In this document: in pieces, positions 4,805 to 13,600 of the stretch | Layout of the letters: each line of letters opens with the position of its first letter | How positions within the stretch are numbered: position 1 is the first letter of the stretch | DNA from: Treponema sp. | GTDB lineage: Bacteria; Spirochaetota; Spirochaetia; Treponematales; Treponemataceae | Direction of reading: 5' to 3' | Assembly: GCA_016297805.1 (NCBI GenBank) | Contig: JAEDFX010000047.1 | Location: 1 to 16,632 of the forward strand | Length of the DNA stretch: 16,632 bases | The notes under the pieces: model-generated | Told to the model about the DNA's origin: nothing | The model's database searches: none | What the model saw: only the letters and a program-made list of their open reading frames with translations | Program-made: the position numbers and the translations under genes

Positions 4805-7087
4805 TTATCTTCGTCCCTTGCGTTTGCCGTTACTGCTTCCGTAATTTTTCTTGCCATAATTTCTTCCGGAAGCAGGACCTCTACCACCATTAGCTTTTTG
4901 AGCAGCGGCTCTTTCATTAGCAGCCTTGTACTCTTCAATCTGCTGTGGTGAATAGAATCCGTCCTTCCAGTTGAATCTAGAAACATCTGGAAGAGGCTGT
5001 CCCTTTATCATGGAAGTGGTAATGGCTTTTATCTGACTTCTAGAAACTTTTGTTTTAGAGAAATCAATAAGAACACGTTTAAAGCCTGAAGTATTAATAA
5101 AGTTTACTTTATCAACAATAGAGAATGGTTCTTCTGGCATAACAAAAGAGCCATCCTTTGTTGAATTTACCTTAAAGGTTTTACCTTCTTTATCTTCAAA
5201 ATAAGTAAAATCATAATCTTCCGGAAGCTTAAAACGCATTCTAAATAATGCAGGATAAGCAAAAACTGGTACAAGAACACGACTTCGCACATTATTTTCA
5301 TAAGTTGATTCAAGATTTCTTCTTGAATTTTCGTATGGCATAATAAATGCACCAATTCCTTGATTTTCCAACCAGCTTACAGCCCAACGATTGAATGTAT
5401 AAAGATATGGACCAGCAATTACATTTACCTTAGCATTCTTCAACATCTGAATATGGGCAATATTATTGGCTACAAAATTGAAATATCCATCTTCAACCAG
5501 CTTATCAAGCTCTTCCTTAAGCTTATCCTCTGTTGCAGCAGAACAGAAAGGATCAAGAGAAATGTAAGTCTGCTTTTTAGAAAATGGCAAAACTGTTTTA
5601 TGATTCAGCAAGTCATAGGCTGTTTCTGAGTTATATTCAATTATAACTCTGACAGGATTAAATCCTTGAACTGCAAATACATCTGCAATAGAAGAAACCT
5701 GAACATATACTCCCTCTGGGAAATAAGACAATTCTTTATCTGCAACAGGAGTCAAATCAAGAATTGGAAGAATTTCATCCTTTGGCTGCTTTCTATATTT
5801 ACCAATATCACCAGGAAGAACACGGTTATAACGTTTTGTACCAGCCTTAATCTGAAGAAGGTACACCTCATCACCAACTGAGAAACCACCCGGAATGTCT
5901 ATCCAGCGCTTTTCAGAATCTTCTTCCAGTTCTACAGTTCTGATTTTGTGACTTACACGTCCACTATCATCTTTTCTATGAAGACGGATAGAGTCACCTG
6001 GATCAGGATCATAACTTCCACCCTTCAAAGTGGCCATCTGAATATTTCTTTGCTCAGGAGTAGCATCCTCTGGCAAAGTTTCACGAATGGCTGCAACTAG
6101 TTCTTTATCAGCAGGCTTAATTGCAGAAATCTTACCAAGATAAATACCTGTTCCACCAGCCTGATCTGGATTCAAAATCTTAGAAGCAGCATTATCAACA
6201 CCATCCTCCAGATTATCAAAACCATACCAGTAAGTTGTTTTACTGCGGGCAAAATCAGAAGAAAGGATACGTTTACCAGTTGCAATAGCACCCTTTCTAT
6301 CTTCTTTATAATGATCAATTACATAACGATAAGCTGCAACTACAGTACCTACATATTCGGCACTCTTCATTCGTCCTTCAATTTTAAATGAATCAACTCC
6401 AGCATCAATAAGACCTGGAATCTGATCAATAAGCTGTAAATCGCATGGAGAAAAATAATATCCCTGTTTTATTCCACCAGGAACCTCTGCTGTATAAAAA
6501 CGACGGCAAGCCTGTGTACACATGCCTCTATTTGCAGATTTTCCACCAAGGAAGCTTGAGAACAAACAAAGTCCACTTTCGCTTACACACAACGCACCGT
6601 GTACAAAAACTTCCAGTTCAGCACCAGTTTCATCTTTAATTTTCTTTATTTCATTAAGACCTAGCTCTCGTGCAAGAACCATTCTCTTAATTCCATTTTT
6701 CTGAAGCAAACGAACAGCATTTGAGCTTTCAACATTCATCTGAGTAGAGGCATGAAGTTCCAGATTAGGAAAAAATTCCTGAGCCATACGCATAATGGCA
6801 TAATCCTGAACAATCAGGCCGTCAGGTCCAACATCATTTAAATATGAAAGGAACCTATACATTCGTTCTGTTTCTCGTTCTTCACAAACAGTATTAACAG
6901 TAACGTAAATTTTCTTATTTTGACGGTGCAGACTTTCTACAGCAGCCTCAAACTGATTCCACGCAAAATTTGTTGTACGTAAACGCGCATTAAAATTCTT
7001 AAGACCTAAATAAACTGCATCTGCACCTTCGCCAATAGCAGCTTCCAGTGATTCAATATTTCCCGCAGGAGCTAATAATTCTACCAT
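4805..7087 (-). CDS. Peptidase U32 family protein, RlhA/YdcP-like
   Basis: The product has 760 residues. The first 240 residues are a U32 TIM-barrel-like domain: MVELLAPAGN, GADAVYLGL, KKIYVTVNT, LHASTQMNVESS and the signature EVFVHGALCVSESGLCLFSS. Cysteines at 167, 174, 190 and 194 are spaced as in U32 proteins that bind an iron-sulfur cluster. The long middle and C-terminal part is typical of the RlhA/YdcP branch, whose E. coli member hydroxylates 23S rRNA C2501; the tRNA branch (TrhP/YegQ) is shorter. The last 35 residues are Gly/Lys/Arg/Asn-rich and end KRKGRR, an RNA-binding-like tail. Function as an RNA-hydroxylation factor rather than a protease is inferred from family. The start at 7087 matches the family N-terminus but has no Shine-Dalgarno. 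The gene begins 30 bp after the lamin-tail gene on the same strand. Confidence 0.85.
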   Translation of the reverse strand: MVELLAPAGNIESLEAAIGEGADAVYLGLKNFNARLRTTNFAWNQFEAAVESLHRQNKKIYVTVNTVCEERETERMYRFLSYLNDVGPDGLIVQDYAIMRMAQEFFPNLELHASTQMNVESSNAVRLLQKNGIKRMVLARELGLNEIKKIKDETGAELEVFVHGALCVSESGLCLFSSFLGGKSANRGMCTQACRRFYTAEVPGGIKQGYYFSPCDLQLIDQIPGLIDAGVDSFKIEGRMKSAEYVGTVVAAYRYVIDHYKEDRKGAIATGKRILSSDFARSKTTYWYGFDNLEDGVDNAASKILNPDQAGGTGIYLGKISAIKPADKELVAAIRETLPEDATPEQRNIQMATLKGGSYDPDPGDSIRLHRKDDSGRVSHKIRTVELEEDSEKRWIDIPGGFSVGDEVYLLQIKAGTKRYNRVLPGDIGKYRKQPKDEILPILDLTPVADKELSYFPEGVYVQVSSIADVFAVQGFNPVRVIIEYNSETAYDLLNHKTVLPFSKKQTYISLDPFCSAATEDKLKEELDKLVEDGYFNFVANNIAHIQMLKNAKVNVIAGPYLYTFNRWAVSWLENQGIGAFIMPYENSRRNLESTYENNVRSRVLVPVFAYPALFRMRFKLPEDYDFTYFEDKEGKTFKVNSTKDGSFVMPEEPFSIVDKVNFINTSGFKRVLIDFSKTKVSRSQIKAITTSMIKGQPLPDVSRFNWKDGFYSPQQIEEYKAANERAAAQKANGGRGPASGRNYGKKNYGSSNGKRKGRR

Positions 7088-7117
7088 AGGGAAAATATAT
7101 CATAAAAAAAAGTAATA
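7085..7117 (-). promoter_or_regulatory. Possible leaderless promoter of the U32 gene
   Basis: The 30-bp gap between the lamin-tail and U32 genes reads TATTACTTTTTTTTATGATA then TATTTTCCCT before the ATG. TATATT ends 6 bases before the A of the start codon, which is the usual distance from a -10 box to the transcription start. No purine-rich ribosome site is present. Either the mRNA starts at the ATG, or the gene is translated by coupling from upstream. Confidence 0.35.
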
Positions 7118-8272
7118 TTAAAGCACGCCCGGAGAAGCTGGCTCTACTATCCAGGAATTCTCATCAACTGGAACAGGATACTCAAATTCTTCCTTTTCCA
7201 TAGCAAGTTCCAGAATACTCAATGCATCAACTCTTGTAAGAGCCTTTAAGGTTGTACAACCTTTTGAACTGCTGGCATTGGATATATCTGAAGAACCATA
7301 CAAACCTGCATCACTGATTTCCACTGCTGTTGCGGCCACAGAGGATTTCCATTCAGCCGCTTCAGGAGCTGCATACATCAATCCGTCCATAATTGAACCA
7401 TCAACCGTATTCTTAAGAAGAATAATATCAGAGCTGTCATTAAAATGTGCAACTGTACTTTCTGACCAGAAATCCCTGACTCCATCCTTAGAGTGTGGTG
7501 CAGTAGCACTATTCAAATCCTCTCCCAGCTCATTTACACATCCTTCTCCAATTGTTCGAAAATGAACTATAAAAATTTCTCCCTGTTTAACATCAATAGC
7601 AGGAAAGACATATTTCTTTTCTTCTCCATCTGAAGCACTAATCAGCTCAAGCCCTGCAAGATTTCCAGCTTCCAGAGCAAGAAATTCTACATATTCGCCC
7701 CTATAAATAGTGTTTCCTTTAGAAGTAGCCTTCTGATACTTAATCTGAACTTCAGTCATAATTATCTTAGGAACTGATGAATTAAATCCTGTAAAGGGAA
7801 CACAGAAAGTCAGTGTATTACCTATTTCATCTTCAACTGTCCCAAAAACCTCATAGGACTTGCCAATTGCTGTTTTTTCATCAAATGTAAAAGTCACAGA
7901 TTTCTTATCTTCAGATTCAGTCACCACCGTATTCAGCATTCCATATTGTCCACTTGCAGCCGCAAGAGACGGAGAAAGCTCTGAACTATCGGAATGAGAT
8001 AAAGAATCTGAGACACCAGGAATAAAAGGTGACACAATAACATTCCTGACTGTTACAGATTCTGAAAAAGACATTGTAACAGTATTTTCATCAATCACAT
8101 TTACTGATTCAATAGCAGGTGCAGAATAATCTCCTCCGATTATTTCTATACCTTCTGTTGTAACCTTACAGGAAAAAGGAATAACTGCAAAAAGTGTAAT
8201 TCCAACCAATACTAAAGTCTGAAAAATCACCAGAAAAACTCCCGTGATTTTTTCTTTTACAGAATCTTTCAT
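7118..8272 (-). CDS. Lamin-tail-domain surface protein with Ig-like domain
   Basis: The product has 384 residues from the start at 8272, chosen because GGAGG (8282-8286) sits 9 bases upstream; the longer frame to 8308 would begin inside the hairpin. Residues 9-33 are a hydrophobic export segment ending in Cys35 (AVIPFSCK), possibly a loose spirochaetal lipobox. Residues about 45-150 look like an Ig-like domain of the Big_5/SbsA kind (APAIESVNVIDENTVTMSFS). Residues about 160-330 resemble a lamin-tail domain: IIMTEVQIKY, GEYVEFLALEAGNLAGLEL, KKYVFPAIDVKQGEIFIVHF and a late SDIILLKN. The substrate or partner is unknown; such domains occur in exported proteins. It has its own promoter module and a leader hairpin, and is followed after 30 bp by the U32 gene. 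Confidence 0.75.
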   Translation of the reverse strand: MKDSVKEKITGVFLVIFQTLVLVGITLFAVIPFSCKVTTEGIEIIGGDYSAPAIESVNVIDENTVTMSFSESVTVRNVIVSPFIPGVSDSLSHSDSSELSPSLAAASGQYGMLNTVVTESEDKKSVTFTFDEKTAIGKSYEVFGTVEDEIGNTLTFCVPFTGFNSSVPKIIMTEVQIKYQKATSKGNTIYRGEYVEFLALEAGNLAGLELISASDGEEKKYVFPAIDVKQGEIFIVHFRTIGEGCVNELGEDLNSATAPHSKDGVRDFWSESTVAHFNDSSDIILLKNTVDGSIMDGLMYAAPEAAEWKSSVAATAVEISDAGLYGSSDISNASSSKGCTTLKALTRVDALSILELAMEKEEFEYPVPVDENSWIVEPASPGVL

Positions 8273-8288
8273 AAAACCAAACCTCCAT

Positions 8289-8320
8289 AAAAAAACACGA
8301 ATCTGCAACAGATTCGTGTT
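8289..8320 (-). terminator. Perfect hairpin with U run between promoter and RBS of the lamin-tail gene
   Basis: On the minus strand AACACGAATCTG, loop TTG, CAGATTCGTGTT form a perfect 12-bp stem (8320-8294), with seven consecutive T at 8295-8289, then ATGGAGG, the ribosome site of the next gene. This is a canonical intrinsic terminator. It may stop transcripts from the DUF2259 gene, whose stop is 65 bp upstream. It also lies downstream of the promoter-like module, whose start would fall at about the first base of the stem. It could then be a 5' stem-loop or an attenuator. Confidence 0.85.
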
Positions 8321-8322
8321 CC

Positions 8323-8395
8323 TATATAATATAGACTTAGTTTTACGTTTTTTACCAAATTTCTGTAAAATTTTTACAAAAAAATTAGAATTTTG
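8323..8395 (-). promoter_or_regulatory. Intergenic module copy B upstream of the lamin-tail gene
   Basis: Read on the minus strand: AAAATT-CT-AATTTT with a T run (8394-8379), A/T tracts, GGTAAAAAACGTAAA (8356-8342), a 9-base gap and ATATTATATA (8332-8323), with TATTAT at 8331-8326 as a possible -10. It matches the module before ssb in order, sequence and spacing. The TAA stop of the DUF2259 gene (8387-8385) is part of the element. Predicted transcription start about 8319. Confidence 0.65.
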
Positions 8396-9089
8396 CAGCT
8401 TCTACCATATATCTGATAGAAATACCTGTATCATCCTCTATAGTTTTTTCAATTACAAAAATCAAGTTCTTTTCTGATTTATCACAGAAAATGCGTTCAA
8501 TCTTATATTTTGTAACCCCCTTTCTCTGAATGGAAGGAGTTCCAACCTTATGGCGGGCAATTACATTACCCTCAGAATCTTTCTTTTCTACCATAATAAA
8601 GAATGATGATTTACAGTTCTTTCCAGTTCCATTTACAGTAGGAACAAGCTGAATATTATAGGTATTAGGTTTTTCAATATCTGAACCACGGAAATCCTTA
8701 AAAACAATTTCATCAGTACCAGTCTTATTTACATCATCAAGGATATAAAGAACATGATCTGGATTTGCTTTTTCAAGCTTAATATTCCTATAATAGTAGA
8801 AACTTTTTGCTTCCAATGCTTCAAAAACTTCTTTACCGCCTTTATCAGCAGTTACAGCAGTTGGTTTAGTTGTAAATACACCATTTTCAACATAATCATT
8901 AGCAGCTATATCTACCTGATAAATTTCTGCATAACCCTGATATTTTTTATCAGTTTTTCCATATTGTCCAAAAACGTAATATTTTCCATCTTCAGAAAAG
9001 CCTTTATCTACAAAAGATGCAACGTCTCCTGCCCATGAAGCTGAAATGCCTAACAATAAAACCAAACTGCAAATTACAGATTTTTTCAT
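8385..9089 (-). CDS. Predicted secreted protein, DUF2259 family
   Basis: This 234-residue protein has a clear signal peptide (MKKSVICSLVLLLGISASWA, cleavage probably after ASWA). The mature part opens with GDVASFVDKGFSEDGKYYVF then GQYGKTDKKYQGYAEIYQVD, the hallmark opening of DUF2259/COG5454 predicted secreted proteins. No catalytic residues are known and the function is unknown. The ribosome site GGGAGG lies 5 bases before the start. It is divergent from the membrane protein at 9196 across a 106-bp gap, and its stop codon lies inside the promoter module of the next minus-strand gene. Confidence 0.8.
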   Translation of the reverse strand: MKKSVICSLVLLLGISASWAGDVASFVDKGFSEDGKYYVFGQYGKTDKKYQGYAEIYQVDIAANDYVENGVFTTKPTAVTADKGGKEVFEALEAKSFYYYRNIKLEKANPDHVLYILDDVNKTGTDEIVFKDFRGSDIEKPNTYNIQLVPTVNGTGKNCKSSFFIMVEKKDSEGNVIARHKVGTPSIQRKGVTKYKIERIFCDKSEKNLIFVIEKTIEDDTGISIRYMVEAAKF

Positions 9090-9195
9090 TTTTTCCTCCC
9101 GTTGAAAGGCTGACCATTATTTTTGTCATTACTTCATTTTCGGAATATTTTCTAAAGTCTTTACTATTATTTATCTTCTCGTTATCTTTTTAAAT

Positions 9196-10011
9196 ATGAC
9201 CATCAGATTAAGAAACAGAATCACATTTTTTTTCTCACTAATTTCACTTGCGCTTTTTATTTTATCTGTAATAGCAATCACCCTTAAATATATTAAAAAC
9301 AGCTTTATAATTCCTGATATATATATTAAAGGAGCTTCTTCATCATCACTGCTGTCTTTTAATTCAAACTGTGTAATTATTTCTATTTTAATATTGCTGG
9401 CTTATGCATACATAACTTCCTTCATCATTTATAGAAGCTTTGAAAAAAGTCAGGCAACTGATATGTTATTCTTTCTCATTTTTCTAGCAGCCTGTATGAT
9501 TGACACTGCCAGAATAGTGATTACTTCAATACCTTTTTCAGGTGCATATTCCAACCTTCTTTTGAAAATTGGAAACATAACTCTCTTTGCAAGATTACTG
9601 GCTCCCCTTGCACTTTTTGGGGCAACAGTTCTTAGTCAGGAAGAATTCCATCAATATACTGAACAGAACTGCCTGATAATTATAATTGCAGCACTCTTTT
9701 TTGCAGGCATTATTCCTTTAAATTCCGCATATATAATGCCAAACTTCAGTATTGGTTACGGTTATATTAAATCCATTCATTATCTTACTTTTACAATTTG
9801 TGCTATTTCTACATTTGGACTTTTCATCATAAACAAGAAAAATGAATACAATCAGCTTATGACTTTGGGATTTGCAATTCTCTGCATTGGCTATTCTCTA
9901 GTTTTCGAAAGTTACAATATTCTTATGACCATAATAGGTCCTATCTTACTTGGCCTTGGAACCACAATTTATTTATCTGAAGTTCATAAACGTTATTTAT
10001 GGCTTGATTAA
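9196..10011 (+). CDS. Multi-pass membrane protein of unknown function
   Basis: The 271-residue product has seven or eight hydrophobic helices, roughly at residues 9-29, 57-79, 88-110, 128-146, 158-176, 190-210, 220-238 and 241-262, with short charged loops and no soluble domain. The ending KRYLWLD is hydrophilic. I recognise no transporter, enzyme or sensor motif; the layout resembles stand-alone versions of seven-helix sensory membrane modules, but this is weak. The start at 9196 has no Shine-Dalgarno. TTATCT at 9182-9187 lies 8 bases upstream, so the message may be leaderless. It converges on the polyprenol-kinase-like gene with 9 bp between stops and no visible terminator. Confidence 0.7.
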   Translation: MTIRLRNRITFFFSLISLALFILSVIAITLKYIKNSFIIPDIYIKGASSSSLLSFNSNCVIISILILLAYAYITSFIIYRSFEKSQATDMLFFLIFLAACMIDTARIVITSIPFSGAYSNLLLKIGNITLFARLLAPLALFGATVLSQEEFHQYTEQNCLIIIIAALFFAGIIPLNSAYIMPNFSIGYGYIKSIHYLTFTICAISTFGLFIINKKNEYNQLMTLGFAILCIGYSLVFESYNILMTIIGPILLGLGTTIYLSEVHKRYLWLD

Positions 10012-10020
10012 TTATTCTGA

Positions 10021-10635
10021 TTAAAATAGAAAATAAAAAATTGTTCCTATAGATACAGGAATCAATACATTGTCAAAATCTGAAAGTGGAAGAACTTCTA
10101 TAAACATTGCACACACAGCTACTATAAGACTTACAAAACAATTTTTACAGCAGCAAAATGTTGATATATATACAGCCAGAAAACATGCAAGACTTCCTGC
10201 AACAGTTTTTCCCTTTGCTCCAGGAATAGTAATTTTTCCTATCATCTTTCCAGTTAAACTAGCCAGTCCATCACCAAAAGCCAATGCAAAAATCCCAACT
10301 CTTGCACTTTCCAGCGGAAGAATTAAAGCTGCCAGTAAAATTCCAATCACAAGAGTAACTGGTCCTAAAACAAATTTATTTTCATCTCTTTTTCTGGCAG
10401 CAACTTCAGTAATTTTTGAAACCAAAGGAATCGAATACCCTTTCATTCTAAGCATTTCGCAGACAGAATAACCAGTTACCACTAAAAACAGCAGAATGAT
10501 AACAGGCCAATATGCCAGCTTAAGAAACAGTGGAACAAAACTTGAACAGATATGTATAGTCTTTCTAAAAAGTTCTTTCAGGAGACTGTTTAATCTTTGG
10601 CGTGCAATAATTCCATAGGAAGTATCATTTTCCAT
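10021..10635 (-). CDS. Polyprenol/diacylglycerol kinase family membrane protein (SEC59/DGK1/VTE5-like)
   Basis: This 204-residue protein belongs by pattern to the CTP-dependent lipid-alcohol kinase family (dolichol kinase SEC59, yeast DGK1, phytol kinase VTE5). Visible landmarks are the N-terminal FRKTIHICSSFVPLFL, then KFVLGPVTLVIGILLAALIL, the core ALAFGDGLASLTGKMIGK followed by GAKGKTVAGSLACFLAV, and the late LSDFDNVLIPV. About six membrane helices are expected. It would phosphorylate a prenol or diacylglycerol in the cytoplasmic membrane; the substrate cannot be read from sequence. The start is supported by GCAGG 7-11 bases upstream. It begins 13 bp after the stop of the giant TPR protein, so the two are very likely co-transcribed. 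Confidence 0.8.
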   Translation of the reverse strand: MENDTSYGIIARQRLNSLLKELFRKTIHICSSFVPLFLKLAYWPVIILLFLVVTGYSVCEMLRMKGYSIPLVSKITEVAARKRDENKFVLGPVTLVIGILLAALILPLESARVGIFALAFGDGLASLTGKMIGKITIPGAKGKTVAGSLACFLAVYISTFCCCKNCFVSLIVAVCAMFIEVLPLSDFDNVLIPVSIGTIFYFLF

Positions 10636-10648
10636 ATATTACCTGCCA

Positions 10649-13600
10649 TTAAAGATGTTCATTATCCAGTAAAGTTTTAGCTATATCTGTATAGATTGCA
10701 GGCTCGAATTCTGGAACAGAATGAGTAATGTACTGAATATTTTGTTCAGCAAGATTACTTCCACCTAAACGAACCATAGTTTCCTGATTACGAGTCATAG
10801 CATCCCAGGCACGCAAAGACTGCTGGAACTGAACTATTGCCTGAGCATTTAATCCGCTGTTTCCAGTTCGTTTTGCAAGTTTATACAAAGTTACACCGTA
10901 GTTGTTTGCAGCTGAAAGATAAGTATTTACAACATCATAATCTTTTACGCTAGCCTGAGGGAAAACAACACCACGTTTAGCTATTTCAGCATCAAGATTA
11001 TCAATAAGCTGATTATAATAACCTTGAGCTGCATAATCATCTCCACGTAAAGACAAAGTATTAGCCATTGCAAGAAGAAGATTCCGCTGTTTTACGTTTC
11101 CATCCCCGGCTTTCATAAATGAACCAAGAGCTTCTACATAATTTTTATTCTTATACTGAATATAACCTATGCGGTAACGAATTGATGGAGTATCATTTTC
11201 AAGCTCTACAGAATATTTATAATTCATCAGTGCTTCATCATAATCACCGGAAATTGAATATTTAATATTTCCCATATCAGCATAAAGCTTACCAATCTCT
11301 GGAGTTCCTTCAAATCCTGCATTATCACGTTCTGTTGTATACAAAGAAATTCCTTCAGCAAACTGTTCCTGAGCTTTAAGGTAATCTGTAGTATCAATAT
11401 AGTGTTCGCCAAGCAATCTGTAGGAATCGATATATTTGTAAATATCTCTTTTTTTCATAGATTGAATTGTATTGAACTTTTCTATTGCGTTCTGTAAAGT
11501 TGGTTCAATTCCAGCCAATTCTCCAGACTGAATAAAGTACTTTGACAGGTTATACAAAGAAATTGGATTATCTGGATTTGCTTTAACCGCATTAAGCAAC
11601 AAACCTCTCAAGCCTTCAATTTCATATCTTAAATATTCATCTGATGGAGCTAAAGGACCATAATACTTATCAAGAAGATATCCACTTAACTCTGTAAGAT
11701 CCTCTGCACCTAAAGCTTTTGGCTTATTATCAAATGTATTCTTCATCTGAATAACATTACGCAAGTTATCTGAACGGATAAAATAACGCATCATTCTAGA
11801 AAGATACAAATCCGTTGCTCCATAAAGCTGCATAAGAGTAGCATACTGCTCCCGGGCACTTTCCAGCATTGCAGGTTCTTTTTCTGTACCCCATTCCAGG
11901 AATATATCACCTAATTTTAAAATACCATCTGCATCATTAATATGATAATCAAGAATCTCACGGCGAACAATTTCCTCTGCCCGTTTATAGTTTGCAAGAT
12001 CATTTAATTCCATATCAGCATATTCCAAACCAGCAGCTTTATCATGCTTATAATATTTTAAAATCCGTTCATACATGCTTCCAGCACGCTGATACTGACG
12101 ATGTTTTCTGTATCCACGGGCATAATTGAAGAACCATTTCTTGTTTATTCTGTATGTAACAGCTTCTTCAAATTTCATTTCAGATTGAGGATACTCATCT
12201 GCCTCAAGTAAAGCGTATCCCTGTTTATAAAGCTTACTAGCCTTTAAAGGTTTATAAATACAATTCTTTGTAAAATTGAATATTCCCCACATTACCAGCA
12301 AAGCAACAATTCCAACAAGAATTCCAGGAATAATTTTATTTCTAAGCTGATATGATAAAGATTTCTTATAAGCTTCGTATTCTTCTGCTGTACGATGTTC
12401 AAAATCCCGTGGAACTGGAATTGAAATGTCCAGCATTTTCTCCAGCATACTTGCAACCTGACGGGCAGGTGCTTTATTCAGAATTTTTTCAATTACTTCA
12501 AATTCGGCGTCATCAGTAAATTCATCCTGAACAATTAAATCTTCAAAAGCAAGACGTACGTTTAATGGATACTCACTAAGATTTTTAAGGAACTGTTTAT
12601 ATTGTACATCTGAGAGTGTATTCGGAGGCAAATCTTCACTTTCTTCTGCATCGGAGAAGTCAGCCTCATCAATATTCTTTCCTTTACCTTTTTTATCTTT
12701 AGAAGAAACGATTCCACTGCTTACCTTTTCTTCTTTTGCAGTCTGAACATCAGAGAAGCCAGGGATTTCGAATTCCCCTTCCATGGCAAAGTCATCAGCT
12801 CCACCAAGTTCAAAATCACCATTAAGCTGAGCATCTGTGTCTGGAATTCCAAAATCCATTCCATCCATTTCTGAAGTATCAAACACTTCAGGAGTCTGTT
12901 CTTCGTCATCTTCATCTGATTCAGATGTATCTTCTCCATAATCTGGAATTTCATCACCTTCATCAAAATCTACTGTCTCAGCCGGAGCTCCAAAATCCAT
13001 ATCATCCAGGCTGAAAGCATCTGCCACATCTGTAGTTTCTGCTACAGGTTCATCAAGTCCAGTTGTATCAAAATCACCCAAACCAAAGTCTTCTGTTGAA
13101 AGAGCTTCGCTTTCTGACTTGTTTGCAGTATCTGCAGAAAAATCTTCAAGAGGACTTTCATCGGAAAGAAGTTCTTCTGGCATAGCAGGTATTTCTGAAT
13201 CAACTTCTACTTGTTCAGGAGATAAATCTGCAGTTCCAAAATCATCAAGACCACTTAAATCAAAATCACCTAAATCAGATGTACCTGAATCTTCTTCCTC
13301 TGGAATTCCATCAGTTAATACATCAGTGCTAAAATCGTCAGTGCTAAAATCTTCACCGCTTATATTTTCAGCACTTATATCCTCTAGTTCAAATTCATCT
13401 GTTCCCAGCTCAGGCAAGACATCTTCTGTTTCTGCAAGTGGTTCTTCTAGTGGAATATCTTCTACAGGTGTATCTACAGCAGCTGGTTCATCTTTAAAAT
13501 CAGCTAAATCATCTAATCCGCCAATATCTTCCAGATTATCTACTGGTTCAACTTCAGGTAAATCTTCTTCAATAGTTTCATTTTCCAAAATTGCATCTAA

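Noticed and set aside
4833..4875. CTGCTTCCG/CGGAAGCAG inverted repeat near the U32 3' end as a terminator for ssb
   Set aside because: The 25-base loop and lack of a T run on either strand make a terminator unlikely; it is probably coding coincidence.
9985..10001. CATAAA-N5-TTTATG inverted repeat near the convergent stops
   Set aside because: It is short and AT-only, lies inside coding sequence, and no T run follows.
10070..10471. Plus-strand 133-codon frame opposite the polyprenol-kinase-like gene
   Set aside because: It is the complement of a gene with clear family motifs, and lacks a ribosome site and recognisable content.
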